From: Siderastrea siderea
Taxonomy: Eukaryota; Cnidaria; Anthozoa; Scleractinia; Rhizangiidae
Length of the DNA: 64,000 bases
Direction: 5' to 3'
Assembly (NCBI GenBank): GCA_964030785.1
Contig: OZ034969.1
Coordinates: forward strand, 35,882,601-35,946,600
Shown: piece after piece, positions 1-12,043 of the stretch
Position numbering within the stretch: the first letter of the stretch is position 1
Layout of the letters: every line of letters begins with the position of its first letter
Position numbers and translations under genes: made by a program
Notes under the pieces: generated by a model
The model's database searches: none
What the model saw: only the letters and a program-made list of their open reading frames with translations
What the model was told of the DNA's origin: nothing

Positions 1-271
1 CGATAATCTCTCTACCCCCCCCCCCCTTCCCCCTCCCCTTTTCCTAAGGAGAAAAAGTTATTTTAAAAAACCTTTAGTAATTCTTGTATTCCGGTGACCT
101 GTTATGGACAATTTACACTTTCGGTATGTAAGGAATTAAATTTATTTAAACGTATGAAATTTTAAGATTTGACAGATAAACAGGAGGAGATTCTGTTGTT
201 GCCATGCGCTGACCGCGGATCGCAGACCGCGTATCGCTGGCGCGTGAATTAATTACAGCCAGAACGAACGG
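1..271. other. Non-coding lead-in with C-rich run
   Basis: There is a poly-C tract near 17-27 and otherwise AT-rich sequence. I see no gene here. It could hold the promoter or 5' leader of the broken gene that starts at 272, but no clear motif stands out. Confidence 0.4.
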
Positions 272-2242
272 TTGCGTGACGAGCGCGAAATGAACACGTC
301 ACGATCACTGCCTCTGTTCATTGCTTGTCTCCTTGCGCTCGAATTTGTCCAGGGCGGAAAAAATGCTGCAGTAATATGCGCTATATGCAGAAAACGCTTC
401 GAATCAAAGCCTCGCGTGCAAACTCGGCCGGCGCACAGTTTTCTAGCAGCTATAAAGCAATGCTTTGGATCGAACGTGGTCGTGGACCGAGACAGCCGGA
501 TATGCAGCACCTGTAGGGCTGCGATAAGTAAACATAAGAAGACTGGACAAACTTTTGAACACGTAAGTACTCATGTTTATTTCTATAAAACCTATATAGT
601 AAAACATTTTGTAAAACAAACATTTAGGTACTATTGCAAAGTATCCCAGGGGAAATAAAAATACATTTTTTTATTGACAGTTGGTGGGAAGTTGCAAGCT
701 CTCAAGAGGACGACCGCAGAAACGCCGGCTCGACCAGCACCCAAGAGGACTCTCTCTACCGTCTCTACGCAACTGATAATCCTCCCGAAACGGGATTTGG
801 ACAGCTAAAATGGCGCGTCGAAGACACCTGTTTTGGAGAGGTACTCCGTGCCCCAAATGGCCACACCCTGCTACCACCTGGCCTATTCGAGGAAGTTTCC
901 GAGCACATGGCACAGCTTTCTACATGTAAGAGTGCAGATGGTTAAATTACGTCTGCTTCTTTTGGTTACCTTTTGCAAATAATGATGTACTGAAATAGCC
1001 CTATCTTTTATCTTTCTAGAATGCGATCCGAAAGAGGAGCTGAGGTCACTAAAAGCCGAAATGTACAAACGGTTTGACATAGCAGGGAAGCGCCCAATCT
1101 ACTACCCTGAGGAATTCCAAGAGCTGTGTGCTGATGCTGGGGCACCAACTATATTTTCTACTATTCTGGCAGCCATGACCGATAGCAGGCACCCCGAAGA
1201 GCGAATACAGGCGAACAAAAAACGGACTGTAGCAATTATATATAAGTTATAGTTCATATATGTTATGGCCTGAGTCAAGTTTGCAACTGGCTCCAGACGG
1301 ATCATGCACTTTTTTTTAAAACAGTCAAACTTGAATCAGGACAGGATTGAACTACAACATGTCATGGGATCCTCATGCTGCAGACACACTGTTAACAGAA
1401 TCTACAATGAACTAGATCAAAGAACTGCAAAAAGACTTAATGATCTTGTCACAGAAGCAATTGTTCAGAAATGTCAAATTGTACTTATTACAGATGATTA
1501 TACCGCTATCCACAATATTAGAAGACCCACTACTAGTCAATCTTGTAATCCCAAATCTATGTGTACTATTCTTATTAAGTTATTGAGGCACATCCCTGCC
1601 ATACCAGCCTGTCCTGCAACTACCTATCACTCTCTCAAAGCTTTGGATATCGCATCTGTTGTTAACTCTGTCTCTGGCCCTGCAGCAATGTGCAAACTTT
1701 CTCAGTCTACTCTTTTATAATGCCTAGTTGGATCCAGGACTGCTTCTTTAACCCAGAGCTAGAAAGGCATCGCTTGTCATCACATCAGTACTGCCAACAC
1801 GACTCCGTCAGAACCATGCGTCAAATGCAGGGTGCCCACTTGGTGGATTTTGTAGAATTAACTTTCAAAAGCAAGGATGACTTTGATGTGGCATTTGACA
1901 TTGTGCTCAGTACAAATCTTTTAGAATACCTCAAGTACTTCCTTCTTCCTCAACCTGGTGACTGTCCTACACAATTCTACTCCAGACAAGTCATCTATGA
2001 AACTCTACAAAAATACTACAAATATACTATGGCATCCTCTGCAGCACAATCTCAACCACAGTCCACTTCAGCAGCAGCTCACTCAGACCACAGCTATCAA
2101 TCTGGACCTGAAAAAGAGAATGCAACTGTCAACTCTGATCAGCGTGCTATTCTTTCTTTACTGCCATGTATTGGACCTTTCCACATTTCACACAATGGCC
2201 AGGAAACACTATTTGACGAATTTAGAGACCTTTTTGAAATCA
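272..2242 (+). pseudogene. 5' part of a broken multicopy (transposon-like) spliced gene
   Basis: Several collinear coding blocks lie on the plus strand. Block 1 (272-562) carries CAICRKRF and CSTCRAAISKHKKTGQTF, which look like zinc-binding cysteine pairs, and ends at a GTAAGT donor at 563. An acceptor TTATTGACAG lies at 671-680. A second block (to about 925) reads ETGFGQLKWRVEDTC, followed by a GTAAGA donor at 926 and an acceptor at 1018-1019, and then a block starting CDPKEELRSLKAEMYKRFD. Further blocks at 1300-1720 and 1690-2242 are separated by frameshifts and stops. The last contains SLLPCIGPFHISHNGQETLF, which I recognise as the type of motif seen in repeated cnidarian genes, though I cannot name the family. 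The gene continues at 2804-4778 after a retroelement insertion. The introns argue for a once-spliced gene, and the breaks argue that it is now dead. Confidence 0.6.
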
Positions 2243-2803
2243 ACGGTCATTTTCAGTACGCAGACAACTAAGTGATCTCAGCCGAAAGATAAACACCGAG
2301 ATCCGTCCTGTTTACACCAGCAGAAAGATCAAAGACACAATTAAAGTGAAGGAACAGAAGCCGTCAATCGTAAACCAACAAAGCCCTGTGTATTATTTTA
2401 AATGTGATCTGTGCGATGCAGATTATGTCGGCTACTTGTGTCGGCACTTACACCAGCGCATCGAAGAACACAAAGGATCGGCTATCTGACGTCACATTAA
2501 AGAACAACATGGAAAGGAGCCAGATAACATCAAGACGAATTTTAAGATTTTAAGGAAGTGCAAGAGCAAGCTTGACTGTTTAATTTTTGAGATGCTTTTT
2601 ATTAGACTTCTGAAGCCAAAGCTCAACAAACAGAGCGACTCGCTCCGCGCAAAACTATTTGTTTAGTTATTTTTAGGTATTTTTAGGTATTTTAATGTTC
2701 TTATTCCCGTCGCCTTATACGCTTTTAATTATATCTTTTACAGCTATGCATGCCATTTGCACAAAGTTATTTTTTAGCCACTTTTAGCCTTCTATTCTTA
2801 TTG
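2243..2803 (+). mobile_element. 5'-truncated Penelope-like element (GIY-YIG end) with 12-bp TSD
   Basis: This insertion sits inside the broken gene and is flanked by a perfect 12-bp direct repeat TTTTTGAAATCA at 2231-2242 and 2804-2815. It encodes the C-terminal end of a Penelope-like retroelement: a linker with SRKINTEIRPVYTSRKIK and PSIVNQQSPVYYF, then a GIY-YIG endonuclease core (FKCDLCDADYVGYL, RHLHQRIEEHK) and a downstream LIFEMLFIRLLKPKLN segment. An in-frame TGA at 2487-2489 breaks the endonuclease. The 3' non-coding tail is AT-rich. Removing one repeat copy and the insert leaves the surrounding gene in frame across the junction, which fixes the boundaries to the base. Confidence 0.85.
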
Positions 2804-4780
2804 TTTTTGAAATCATCTACACTAAACTGTTTCCAAAGAGCAAACTTGCAAAAAACCCCAAGGCTTGGCGTATAAGCCTAATTTTGGAGGTAGCCTTTGG
2901 GGGATGGCTCTATATCAGAGAATCTGTTAGAGAGAAATTTAGTGCCTTCAAGGATATAGAGTAACAAACCCTCCTAAATCTTTTGGATAATTACTTGCCT
3001 CTTGTTCTTTCTATATACAGTGCAACTTTCAAGCTCAATAATTTCTCTGAATATTTCAATGCCATTGTTAGAATCTGGACCATGTTCTTGTGCTTCCAAA
3101 GACACCACTATATGACAAGGCCCTGTTTGTGTGGCTATTAATGTGTGCATACTGGGGCATCAATAACCCAGCTCTCTTTGAGATGTTAAGATCTCACTTG
3201 CTTACTTTTGACGAATACCCTGTGGAAAATGACCACAGTATTATTCGTTCAAAAACTAATTAACCCTCATGACTCAGTGGAGTCACTGAGGAAAAAGGCC
3301 AAGGCTGCTTTTGAATCAAAACACACTACTCAGGTAAACTTTCAAGAACACTTTTCCAAGACGTCTTCGGTTTTGTTCTCACAAAATCAGCTTGTCAACC
3401 TTAAGGCAAAATGTGCAAAGGTTATCGCACAGATACTCAAAAGCATCGCTACTTCCCCCAGAAAGGCAGTATTTATCGGCAGCGGCAAATCCGAAAAAGT
3501 ACTACTTCTCAGAATATTTGGAGAGGAACCCCAGAAAGGAAAAATACCTCCATTGGGATACCAAAGCTTGGAGCAACCTTCAGAAAACAATAGATATGAC
3601 CTACCAGAATGTAGAGTGGTGGGGGACGAGCAGTGGACACTGTTAGCCTGCTCACATTCATATCACGTGTCCTGCCTATCTCAACCCCAGTGTTGTCCCT
3701 TGTGCCAGGGCTTCCTAAAAACAAAGCACAAAAATTATCAGAAGAGCACAGAATGCAATACTCAATCCTAAATCTAAAAATAAAGATGTCATGACCCAAA
3801 AGCAAGACAAAAATCCTGATCACTGGACACGACTCTGTTGATGTAGGCGAAGTTGATCCAGTATCCATTGATGCAGAAATTGTAGCGCTGAACCGAAAGA
3901 TACAATCTTTTCCAACCCTCCATCCACCGCCACTTCATTCCCCATCTATTCCCTCCCAGTCGGCACCGTCTCAGGCAGAAACTCAAGTGCAGCCTTCCAA
4001 CAACACAAATACTGTTAGACACTGCAAGCAATGCGGCCACCCATGCAAAGGCCATAAGCGCCCAAAGTCAGGGCCAGCTAAATGCAACTTGTGCAGCGGG
4101 GGCATCTGTTCACCGAATATTAGAACACCACAGCAGGACAACAACAGACATCTTGTACTGCAGCTAAATGTAGCCTGCTATAATGATGTCCATAAGTGGT
4201 TGCTCCCCCCTGGAATATCTCAATCCACTGTGTTTGGGGTACCCTTAGGCAGCAATGCCTGCACAATGATTGCAGTGATTGGTGCAAAGAAGTTCCTTTC
4301 TAAGCAGCTGGAAACACCAACACACCAGAATATTATCAGATGTGTTGCAGATTTTGCAAACACAATGAGAGAAGGAAATAAGCAGTATAATAGACTCCTG
4401 CTCCCAACAAGTCAGCCTAATCTGACTCCTCAAGAGGCAATCAACAGCAGAACAGATAGATTTGGCCTTACAATAACTGAAGACATAGGACTAGTTTCAG
4501 AAATGTGTCTCTCTAACAAACTTGCTGAAATCTGCTCTCACCAACGAGATCGTTGCGCCATCTCAATTACTTCTCCTGACAAATCCATGCTTCTTTGTTT
4601 TGACGCTACAAACCAGCTGGTCATTCTTTATGAAAGTCACTCTCATTATAACAATGGAGGACTCATTGCGGTCACTTCCTATTCAAATATTCACAACATG
4701 ACCTTATTTCTTCCCCAGATATGTGCCAGAGACTGGGGCTCCAGTATTTGTGGATCAAACATTACAACACTAGTATAGCG
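2804..4780 (+). pseudogene. 3' part of the broken gene: RING-like finger and cysteine-peptidase-like C-terminus
   Basis: The reading resumes right after the Penelope insertion (LFPKSKLAKNPKAWRISL, then SEYFNAIVRIWTMFLCFQR), with in-frame stops and a shift near 3100. The 3208-3771 block ends in a cysteine/histidine cluster (LACSHSYHVSCLSQ, CCPLCQGF) typical of RING-type fingers. The 3987-4778 block has a second cluster (CKQCGHPCKGHKRP, KCNLCSGGICSP). It then has a C-terminal domain with GSNACTMIAVIGAKK and, about 180 residues later, LVILYESHSHYNNGGLIA. A Cys in NACT and a His in SHSH, the latter inside a short strand-like segment, resemble papain-fold or herpesvirus tegument-type peptidases, but this is inference. 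The stop at 4776-4778 lies at the edge of the TIR element that begins at 4781. Confidence 0.55.
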
Positions 4781-5521
4781 GAGGGGAGGGGAACGGGCAG
4801 TTAAATATCTTATCTCCCTATTTTTAAACTCATTTTCTCCCTCCTCCCTAATTTTTTTGTCCGTTTCTCCCTCCTCCCTGTTTTTTCACCTTTCTCCCTG
4901 ATTATGCTTTAACGGGTTCATATTACGTAACACCACACTGCAGTTTAAATTCCTTCCAATATTGTCACCTTACTAAAGAACTTTGTGCTCTTTGAATACC
5001 TACAAACTGCTAGACTTAACATGTAGTAACAGGGTACCTATGAATGATGTACCCTATCTTTGTGATTTTGCCAAACTAACCGGCTCTTTTTCTAATCTCA
5101 AGCGACATTATATCCTCATGATCCCTTATGAGTTCCTCTCATATCTTCTTGTTTCTCTATTGTATGGCATTTGATGTCTTGCCTTACTCTTATTCTCAGT
5201 TTTTATCTATCATCACACAGTTCTCACTGGATACAGCAAAGCCAGAATTTCCTTTAATATATTTCATGACCAAATTAAGTCTGTAAACAAAGCTGTTCTT
5301 TTTAAAGAAAGTCATGACAGTTTGACAGTTTGCAGGCACTCGAATCCACCTGATGCTACGCGTAAGTGTGGGCATGTTACACACTCAGTTCGTCGTCACC
5401 GTCACTATCGCTATTATTCAAAGCACCCCAGTTCAACTTCACTTTCCTGAGGAACAAGTTCGCTGATGTCCAACATCCCAAAGATTTGGTCAGTAAATTT
5501 GACGACTTTCCGGTACCTTAA

Positions 5522-6131
5522 GGACGGTGCCCCTTTTGTTACTGCGCATACGTCCTGCGCATCTCGAGTCTGGGGTGCGTTTCTCGAAAGCCCCCAAAAG
5601 CCATTTGTAAAAACATGATCAATTCATTCTACAAAGCTGTTATTTTAACATGTCTTCAAGGTAAGAAATGTATAACTAATAGGGGAAGTTTGATACTTAG
5701 AAAGTTCTTTATTAACAGGATACAGAGTAACTTATCGTGCTCAAAATCGACCCAAAAAGTCTCGGGGCTTTCGAGAAAGGCACACCGGCTTCCGAGATAT
5801 TCGTGTTTCTTAAGGAATTTGCCTACTAATACAACGGTATTGTTGCGCGGTTTATGACTATGTGGAAAAAGCAGGTCTTAGCAAGGGCTATCAGAATCGT
5901 AAAAGAAAATTGGGGGTAACCGCGCATTTTTCAGAGATATTTGGAAAGAAAATGCCGTACATTCTTTGTATTTTAAAGCTTTTTTTAGAATTATGGTTGC
6001 TTAGTTATTTCTGAAAAATGCGAGGTTACCCACATTTTTCTTTTTAGATTCCAATAATCCTTACAAAGATCTGCTTTTCCCCCATAGTCATAACCTTTGC
6101 AAAAATACCTCTGTATTAGGACCCACCGTCC
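5522..6131. mobile_element. TTAA-flanked MITE nested in the TIR element
   Basis: The element is bounded by TTAA at 5518-5521 and 6132-6135. The termini are GGACGGTG at the left and the inverted CACCGTCC at the right. A long subterminal inverted repeat (GGGGGTAACCGCGCATTTTTC near 5912 against GAAAAATGCGAGGTTACCC near 6013, and AAGCAGGTCTTAGCAAGG against its complement near 6063) gives a foldable interior. TTAA duplication is the hallmark of piggyBac-like transposition. No ORF. Confidence 0.6.
5574..5786. mobile_element. 213-bp MITE nested at a third level
   Basis: Terminal inverted repeats GGTGCGTTTCTCGAAAGCCCC (5574-5594) and GGGGCTTTCGAGAAAGGCACACC (5764-5786) enclose about 170 bp of AT-rich DNA with no ORF. 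It lies within the TTAA element, which lies within the 2.4-kb TIR element. Confidence 0.65.
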
Positions 6132-7204
6132 TTAAGAAGGTTTATCTACATCGCAACTTTTTTCACGGTTTGTGGCTGAACTAGAAATGTTTATTGGTTC
6201 TTGATGAGCGTTAAAATGTTAGGATTTGTACCGCACTAACGAGCCAAGATAACGCCGCAGCTTCAACCAGTACACGAAGTCCATAAAATTTTCTAAATAC
6301 GATCACATTGTCAGTTTAGTTTCACAGTTTTCTGACTTCCCTTCCTGCAAATTATTCTTATTAAGCAATTTGCAGTAGAAATATTTTTGCACAAAAAGAC
6401 TTCGGAGTTTAACATGACACAGTGCAAGAGGGAAGTCCAGAACATGTCAATGTTTGAGTGACAGTCAAATTACTGTAAAAGATCTCAAAATGGAGCCGTT
6501 ATCGATGACATGAATGCCGAAAGTGCGATTCCACGGTCTATAATAAAATACTTCTTAAGATTAAGTTGCTGTATTGTTTCACATTTCTGGGAACCTAATG
6601 GAAGCACTGAATCAAAAAGCACTACTCGTTTTATTGGTGACCTAAACACATGAAGTGCACAGAAAAGACAGAAAACTAGAAAGGCAAAACATTTCGTACT
6701 CACCATGGCCTTGCCCCTGACCTTCATCCTTAATATCACGTTTTAACGAACACTAACATGACTAACTCAAGGTCTCACGATTTTCCGATTTGCCTTCTAA
6801 ATCTCACGGTCAATCAGAATATCTTGAAATGGCCAAACAATGAAGCGAGAAATTCTCTAGCGACCTCTAATAGCATGAAGCGCGAAAAATATCAAGAGAC
6901 CATTCAAAATATCGCAAACACCTGTACCTGAGCTTACGGGCTCAAAATAGTCTTGGGTACCCAGGGTCTACCCAGTCTTCTCTCGATATAATTGTTTAGT
7001 GGGGAACAGATCCGTACAGTTTCTTATAGTAGGATCTATTAAGGGTTTAAAGAGTCATGTCACGTTTTTTTAAAGACATTCTCCCTTCTCCCTTTTCATG
7101 CTGGTTCTCCCGTCTCCCTATTTTTTTGGGTCCTTTCTCCTTCCTCCCTATTTTTTGGGGCCATTTCTCCCTCCTCCCTAAACCGTTCCTCTCCCCTCAT
7201 AGCG

Positions 7205-8280
7205 TGAGTAATACAAAAATGTTGAATGCAGTTTGAGTCATGGCATTTCTGAATGTAACACAAATTGCAATAACTTTAATGTACAGTTATATGGCCAAGT
7301 CTCCCCCCCAAAATTGTGGAGCAACATATGCAGTAGGCCTGATTATTCATTTATAATGGTGGCTTGGATTGACCAAGCTGACAAGAAAAAACAAAACAAA
7401 AAGAAAACATATTTATTTGACAGAAGTTATGTTTGCTTTATTAATAAACCACTCAAGTATCTATGTGGATGTGTGGATAGCGTTATGAGAATGTTACATC
7501 AAATTTAGATTTCAAAATAATCAAACAGAGTAGCCATGATATATATTTATTTATTGAGAAGAAGTTTTATATGCAAATACATCAAATGTGAAGTGGGAAA
7601 AATATGCTAATAAATTTGTCCCTGAAAACAGAGTATCATTCCCATTTTTAGACATTAATCCCGATTTTTGTCAGTGGCCAAAGCAGCAAAAATAGAAACA
7701 ATACATATAGCACTTTAAGTATTCCAAGAAGTCGTTTTGGATATATGTGTGAATGTTGCATAATGAAGGAAAATTGTCACCAGCAATGTCAATAAATATG
7801 CCACAATAAGCTTGACTAAGCCTGATCTTCAGATCTTACCCGATGCCAGCGGTTGTTGTTTACGTGGAATGTTTATACCAAGTACAAAGAATGAACATTA
7901 AAATCAACCATTGTACGGCAAGTCCACGGCAGGTGAGACGGATGTCAAGATCAGTCAACTTCCCTTGGAGAAAAAGGGCATGGAGAGGTCTAAAACATTT
8001 GAACGTGATCCCAATTTTTACTTATTTCCCTTGGACAGCATCCGATACAAACATTCTTTTCTTGTAAAATTCCTGTCCATTTTGGGTTGGATATGCGGGT
8101 AGATTCTGAGTTAGACCAGCAGAAGTGTTTCCCTATGAACGAGTTTTACGGCGATGAAGGGTTTTTAAAGGCAAAATTATTCACGAGTTCGTGTAATTGA
8201 TGTGCATAGTATGACCAACGATACAATATTCAAAACATATTAACTCACCTGTTAGCTTATGTAAGTGAAAGCATGTTCCT
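7205..8280. other. Non-coding stretch
   Basis: AT-rich sequence after the TIR element. It may include the former 3' end of the broken gene. No coding block or repeat structure is convincing. Confidence 0.4.
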
Positions 8281-9168
8281 TAGGCTTTATAGCGGAGTCA
8301 GCACGCTAGCACGTCAGCGGAGCTCCATTGCTAAGGAAATTTGGTAACCTATCAAGCCAAGAAATTTTGGTAGTGACGTAATAGTCACGTGACCGCCCGT
8401 CTGTCCGTACGTCCGTACATCTGTAGGTACGTCCGTCCGCACCACAGGGTTACCAATACACGTCATACACTGGATATAACCCTGTGCTGAATCCCGTGTG
8501 TTTTTGGCGCGAAATCGCATGTTGACCCGCGTTGTAGCAAAACAAGCAAAGACAACAAAAGTCAAAAACAAATTTGTTAATGGAAAAAAAAAAGTTCAAA
8601 AGAATACTCAGTTTTCTTTTTGGTGGAAGTGGAAAAGTTCAATTTAGGCGAAAAAAAGTAGGAGACAAAGTTCAGGCGAAAAGTTCAAATTTGCCTCTTC
8701 GGTTCTGTTCGAACTCGGTCGGCACACCGCTTGAGTTCGCAGCCTTTCGCAGCGGTTTCGACGCCAGATATAGCAGAGCTAGTGCTTTTTGGTTTTTTCT
8801 GTCCACAACCATGGCTTTTACGGCGATCCAAACACATTTTGCCAGGAAAAACACCAGCATTTTCATGCTGATAGGCAGCTTGTCACGAAGAAAGAAATAA
8901 GTATTAAAATTAACTTGAATCATGACAAGTAACGCTCATGGCCTAGTGGACATATATCCGGTTTCACACGCCGACGACCCGGGATCGGCTCTCAGTGAGG
9001 ATAGGAATTTTTTCCTCTGTTTTTTCTTTTCTTTGTTTTTTAATTTAACGACTTGAATGAGAGTATTTTCACAAATTAGTAACTGCCAGCAAAAAACACA
9101 CACACACACACACACAAAATCAAACAAACAAAACAAAAAGGGGGGGGAGCTCCGCTTTTAGGCTTGGC
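8281..9168. mobile_element. Possible TIR element
   Basis: The left end reads AGGCTTTATAGCGGAG followed by GCGGAGCTCC. The right end reads GGAGCTCCGCTTTTAGGCTTGG, which is similar in inverted orientation. A CGTCCGTCCG-type tract lies near 8395-8440, and an (AC)n microsatellite at 9098-9117. The termini are diverged and I find no clean target duplication. Confidence 0.25.
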
Positions 9169-10856
9169 TAAATCTATATATTAGCGGGGTAGGAAACAAT
9201 TGCCCTTTCGATGACAGGGGGGGCCGCCATATTGTCCAAAACCCTTTTCTCCTCGAAGTTCTTCGACGCAGTTTGCCATCTTTAAACCTCAAATCAATAT
9301 GTCTACTAGCCACGGGTTTAAAAAAGACTAATGTACCGTCCTCTAAACGAAGTAACATAGCTCACAAGCTGGTATGAAGAGGTTAAACTAGAGCCATAAA
9401 ATAGTAAACATTCACAGAATGTGACCTCCATCTTGCGAAAAGTGATCGCAACTGCGCATGCACCACCGCAGCTCCTCCTGTTTGACAGATAAACCGTGTT
9501 TTCGTTCGGCAGGCCTCTTACCGGTGACAGATAGTAAGTTGTGCGCTGCGTGATCAAAATTGTGACTATGCGCTAGGAGAATGTCCGGTATTTGACAGAT
9601 TGTTTTTGAAAACTGATAAAATCGATTCGGTTAATTAAAAATGTCACTGTTTACGTAATTACTTGTGCCGTGTATACGGCGACTAGTCGAGGAATACCAG
9701 CCGTTTTTCTTATTATTTTTGTTTTTATTATTTGTACTTGTATTTGTATTTTTTGTGTCGCTAACGTGCACGAGATAAGAGATTTTTGAGCCCACGACAC
9801 TTGACCTTTCATAATGACCCTGAATGACGCGCTTTGTGTTACTCACGACACTTGCGTGCTTGCATGCATTAATTTAATTTAATGTCACTAGTGAACCAAA
9901 AAGAACACTGAGCGCCCATGTGGACTGTGGAGAACTTGGAGCGGTAGGAAATTAAATTCGGTAGCATAGGGCTGTGGATGAACAGAAGCTCTCTATAACT
10001 CTATAAATGTTGCTGATTGTTGCTGTCAAAATATTATAAGTATGTCGTAACTACATGTACTCCCCATAAATATGCAGTCGATTGTCGTGAATGACACTTT
10101 TCTAGTTGTTTTGAATTTTCAGCCTATAACAGGTAAGGGTTCCATTTGGATCATAACGGCACAAGTGGTTACTTGCAGCCTGTTGTTATAACAGCAATGC
10201 CATTGTTGTTCAGTAAGCCTGATGTGCAGTTGTGTCTGGTGGCCGCGCGACACCAAGAGGACTAAGTTAAGTGACTTACGACGACAACGAAAATGAAAAA
10301 GAAAAAAACGACCATTTTATGAGTCGGCGCCGTCGGTGGTGTTTGGAACTTCAAATGGTGGCTTATCACCTTTAAATGTAACTTAAAATTTGTCACTATT
10401 ACTCACTGTGCTCCGGCTGCCAGTTCTCTTCGATACGTCACTTAAATGTATCAGATTTAATACAATACCCTAAAGTTGGTAAAGTGAACGACCCTCCGAA
10501 AGTAACGATAAAATTGACGGTTGTTAGTAAATTGCGAAAGCAGCGACCCCCCCTGAAATTAACGACCACAAATGTATGAACTTGACGTCCTCCAGTGTGC
10601 ACAAAAGCAATGTGGAAGAACAGAAACCACATGCACAGGCTTACGATACTCTGTTTGTGTGCTGTTCTTTACTTTTTAATAGCGGCCGGTATCTGTTGAT
10701 AAACTACCAAAACTAAAGGCGAAATTTAGGGCTTTTAAAACGGTCGAAACTTGTTTAATGCGGACTAAGGCTGCAAATGACAAAGACTGATTTCTTCGAA
10801 AACCAGCTCTTATAATTACCTTTGAAATGAAAATTCCAATAAGTAAATTCTCCGAA
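9169..10856. other. Non-coding stretch
   Basis: No ORF or repeat here looks genuine. The sequence is AT-rich with scattered homopolymers. Confidence 0.35.
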
Positions 10857-11401
10857 ATACATTTAGTCATGAAAACTGCCGCTAAAAGCGAACAACGTTT
10901 CGACCGATCGTCAGTCATTTCAAGTTCGAGTCCTTGAGAAAAAAATTAGCATATGATATACAATTAAAAAAAGATAGATAAAAACAACGTTGGAAGGCGT
11001 TAAATGTGGCAATAAGGGTAAAAGAAGTCAAAAAACACACTTGCAAAGTGATAAAAACTGATAAAAACGAGAGGAAAGGACAATAAATAAACTAACCTTT
11101 GTAGATAAAGCACCAAGAAAACAAAAAAGTAGTGCGTTCATTATTTACAAGGGTACGTTTATTCATTGTTCTTATCAGTTTTTATCAGTTTACAAGTAGT
11201 ATTTTGACTTCTTTTACACTTTTATTTTTTCACATTTTTAACGCCTTCCAACGTTGTTTTTTTTTTTAAATTAAAATTCCATTTTTTATGATTGTATATA
11301 TTATATATGCTAAATTTTTACTGAAGGACCCGGACTTGAATATGACTGACGATCAGTGGAAACGTCGTTCGTTTTTAGCCGTAGCTTTTATCACTAAATG
11401 A
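10857..11401. repeat. Diverged inverted repeat (arms about 200 bp)
   Basis: The left arm (about 10857-11071, containing GCCGCTAAAAGCGAAC, then GATCGTCAGTCAT and CAACGTTGGAAGGCGTT) is mirrored by the right arm (about 11176-11401, containing AACGCCTTCCAACGTTG, ATGACTGACGATCAGTGGAA and CGTTTTTAGCC). The spacer is about 100 bp. The arms have drifted, so this is an old fold-back or a non-autonomous TIR element. Confidence 0.65.
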
Positions 11402-12041
11402 AATGAAGATTGTTGCTATATTTCGCAATTGTCTTTATTCTTCATTGAAATTTATTTACATAAACCAGTCCATAAGGTTTTTAATTTTAATACACGCGAC
11501 CTGGCTAGTTTTGCTTTATAAATAAACCGGCCCTTTTCTTTTTCTGACCTCACAGCAAATTAAGTTTCACTGAACTTGTGAGAATCGTGTAAATGACATT
11601 CTATTGGACTCTGAACATTTCTGTCCTTTTCCTTTTATGGCCATCACGTGACCATCTGTAACATTCAAGAACATGTGCTCGAGAAGAGTTTGTGTGGTCG
11701 AATCACGCGAGTTGAAGTTTGTAGAGTCAAATTGTAGAGGAGCCAAAGTGTAGAGAAGTCGAGTAGAACTGTTGAAGTAGAGTCGAATCGAGTTAAAGTG
11801 GAGTCGTTCTTGGAGATCAATGCGATATGTGCGAGCTGTAATGATGAGTATCACGAGTACCGACGATTAAAGAAGTTGAGATTACAAGTACTCGAATTTC
11901 CGTTTATTATAAAACTTTTCAATACCCAGAATGAGCTTTCTATCTCGGCAAAAACGACATTAACAACCTTCCCATGTTACAAAAATTACAATTATTTTAA
12001 TGTTCGATAGAAGATAATCCAAGGTTTTTATTACAGACAGC
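11402..12041. other. Non-coding stretch
   Basis: No gene is seen. GAGTCGAATC-like short repeats near 11690-11810 (GTAGAGTCAAATTG, GTAGAGAAGTCGAG, GTAGAGTCGAATCG) form a small degenerate tandem cluster. Confidence 0.35.
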
Positions 12042-12043
12042 TA

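Larger units (their letters stand above)
4781..7198. mobile_element. 2.4-kb TIR DNA transposon with 6-bp TSD ATAGCG
   Basis: Both ends carry the inverted 16-mer GAGGGGAGRGGAACGG (4781-4796 and, inverted, 7183-7198), flanked by direct repeats ATAGCG at 4775-4780 and 7199-7204. Just inside each end are imperfect direct repeats of a pyrimidine-rich unit TTTCTCCCTCCTCCCTATTT (about 4812-4905 and 7070-7180), possible transposase-binding arrays. No transposase is readable, so the copy is non-autonomous. It hosts at least one further insertion (5522-6131). Confidence 0.7.
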
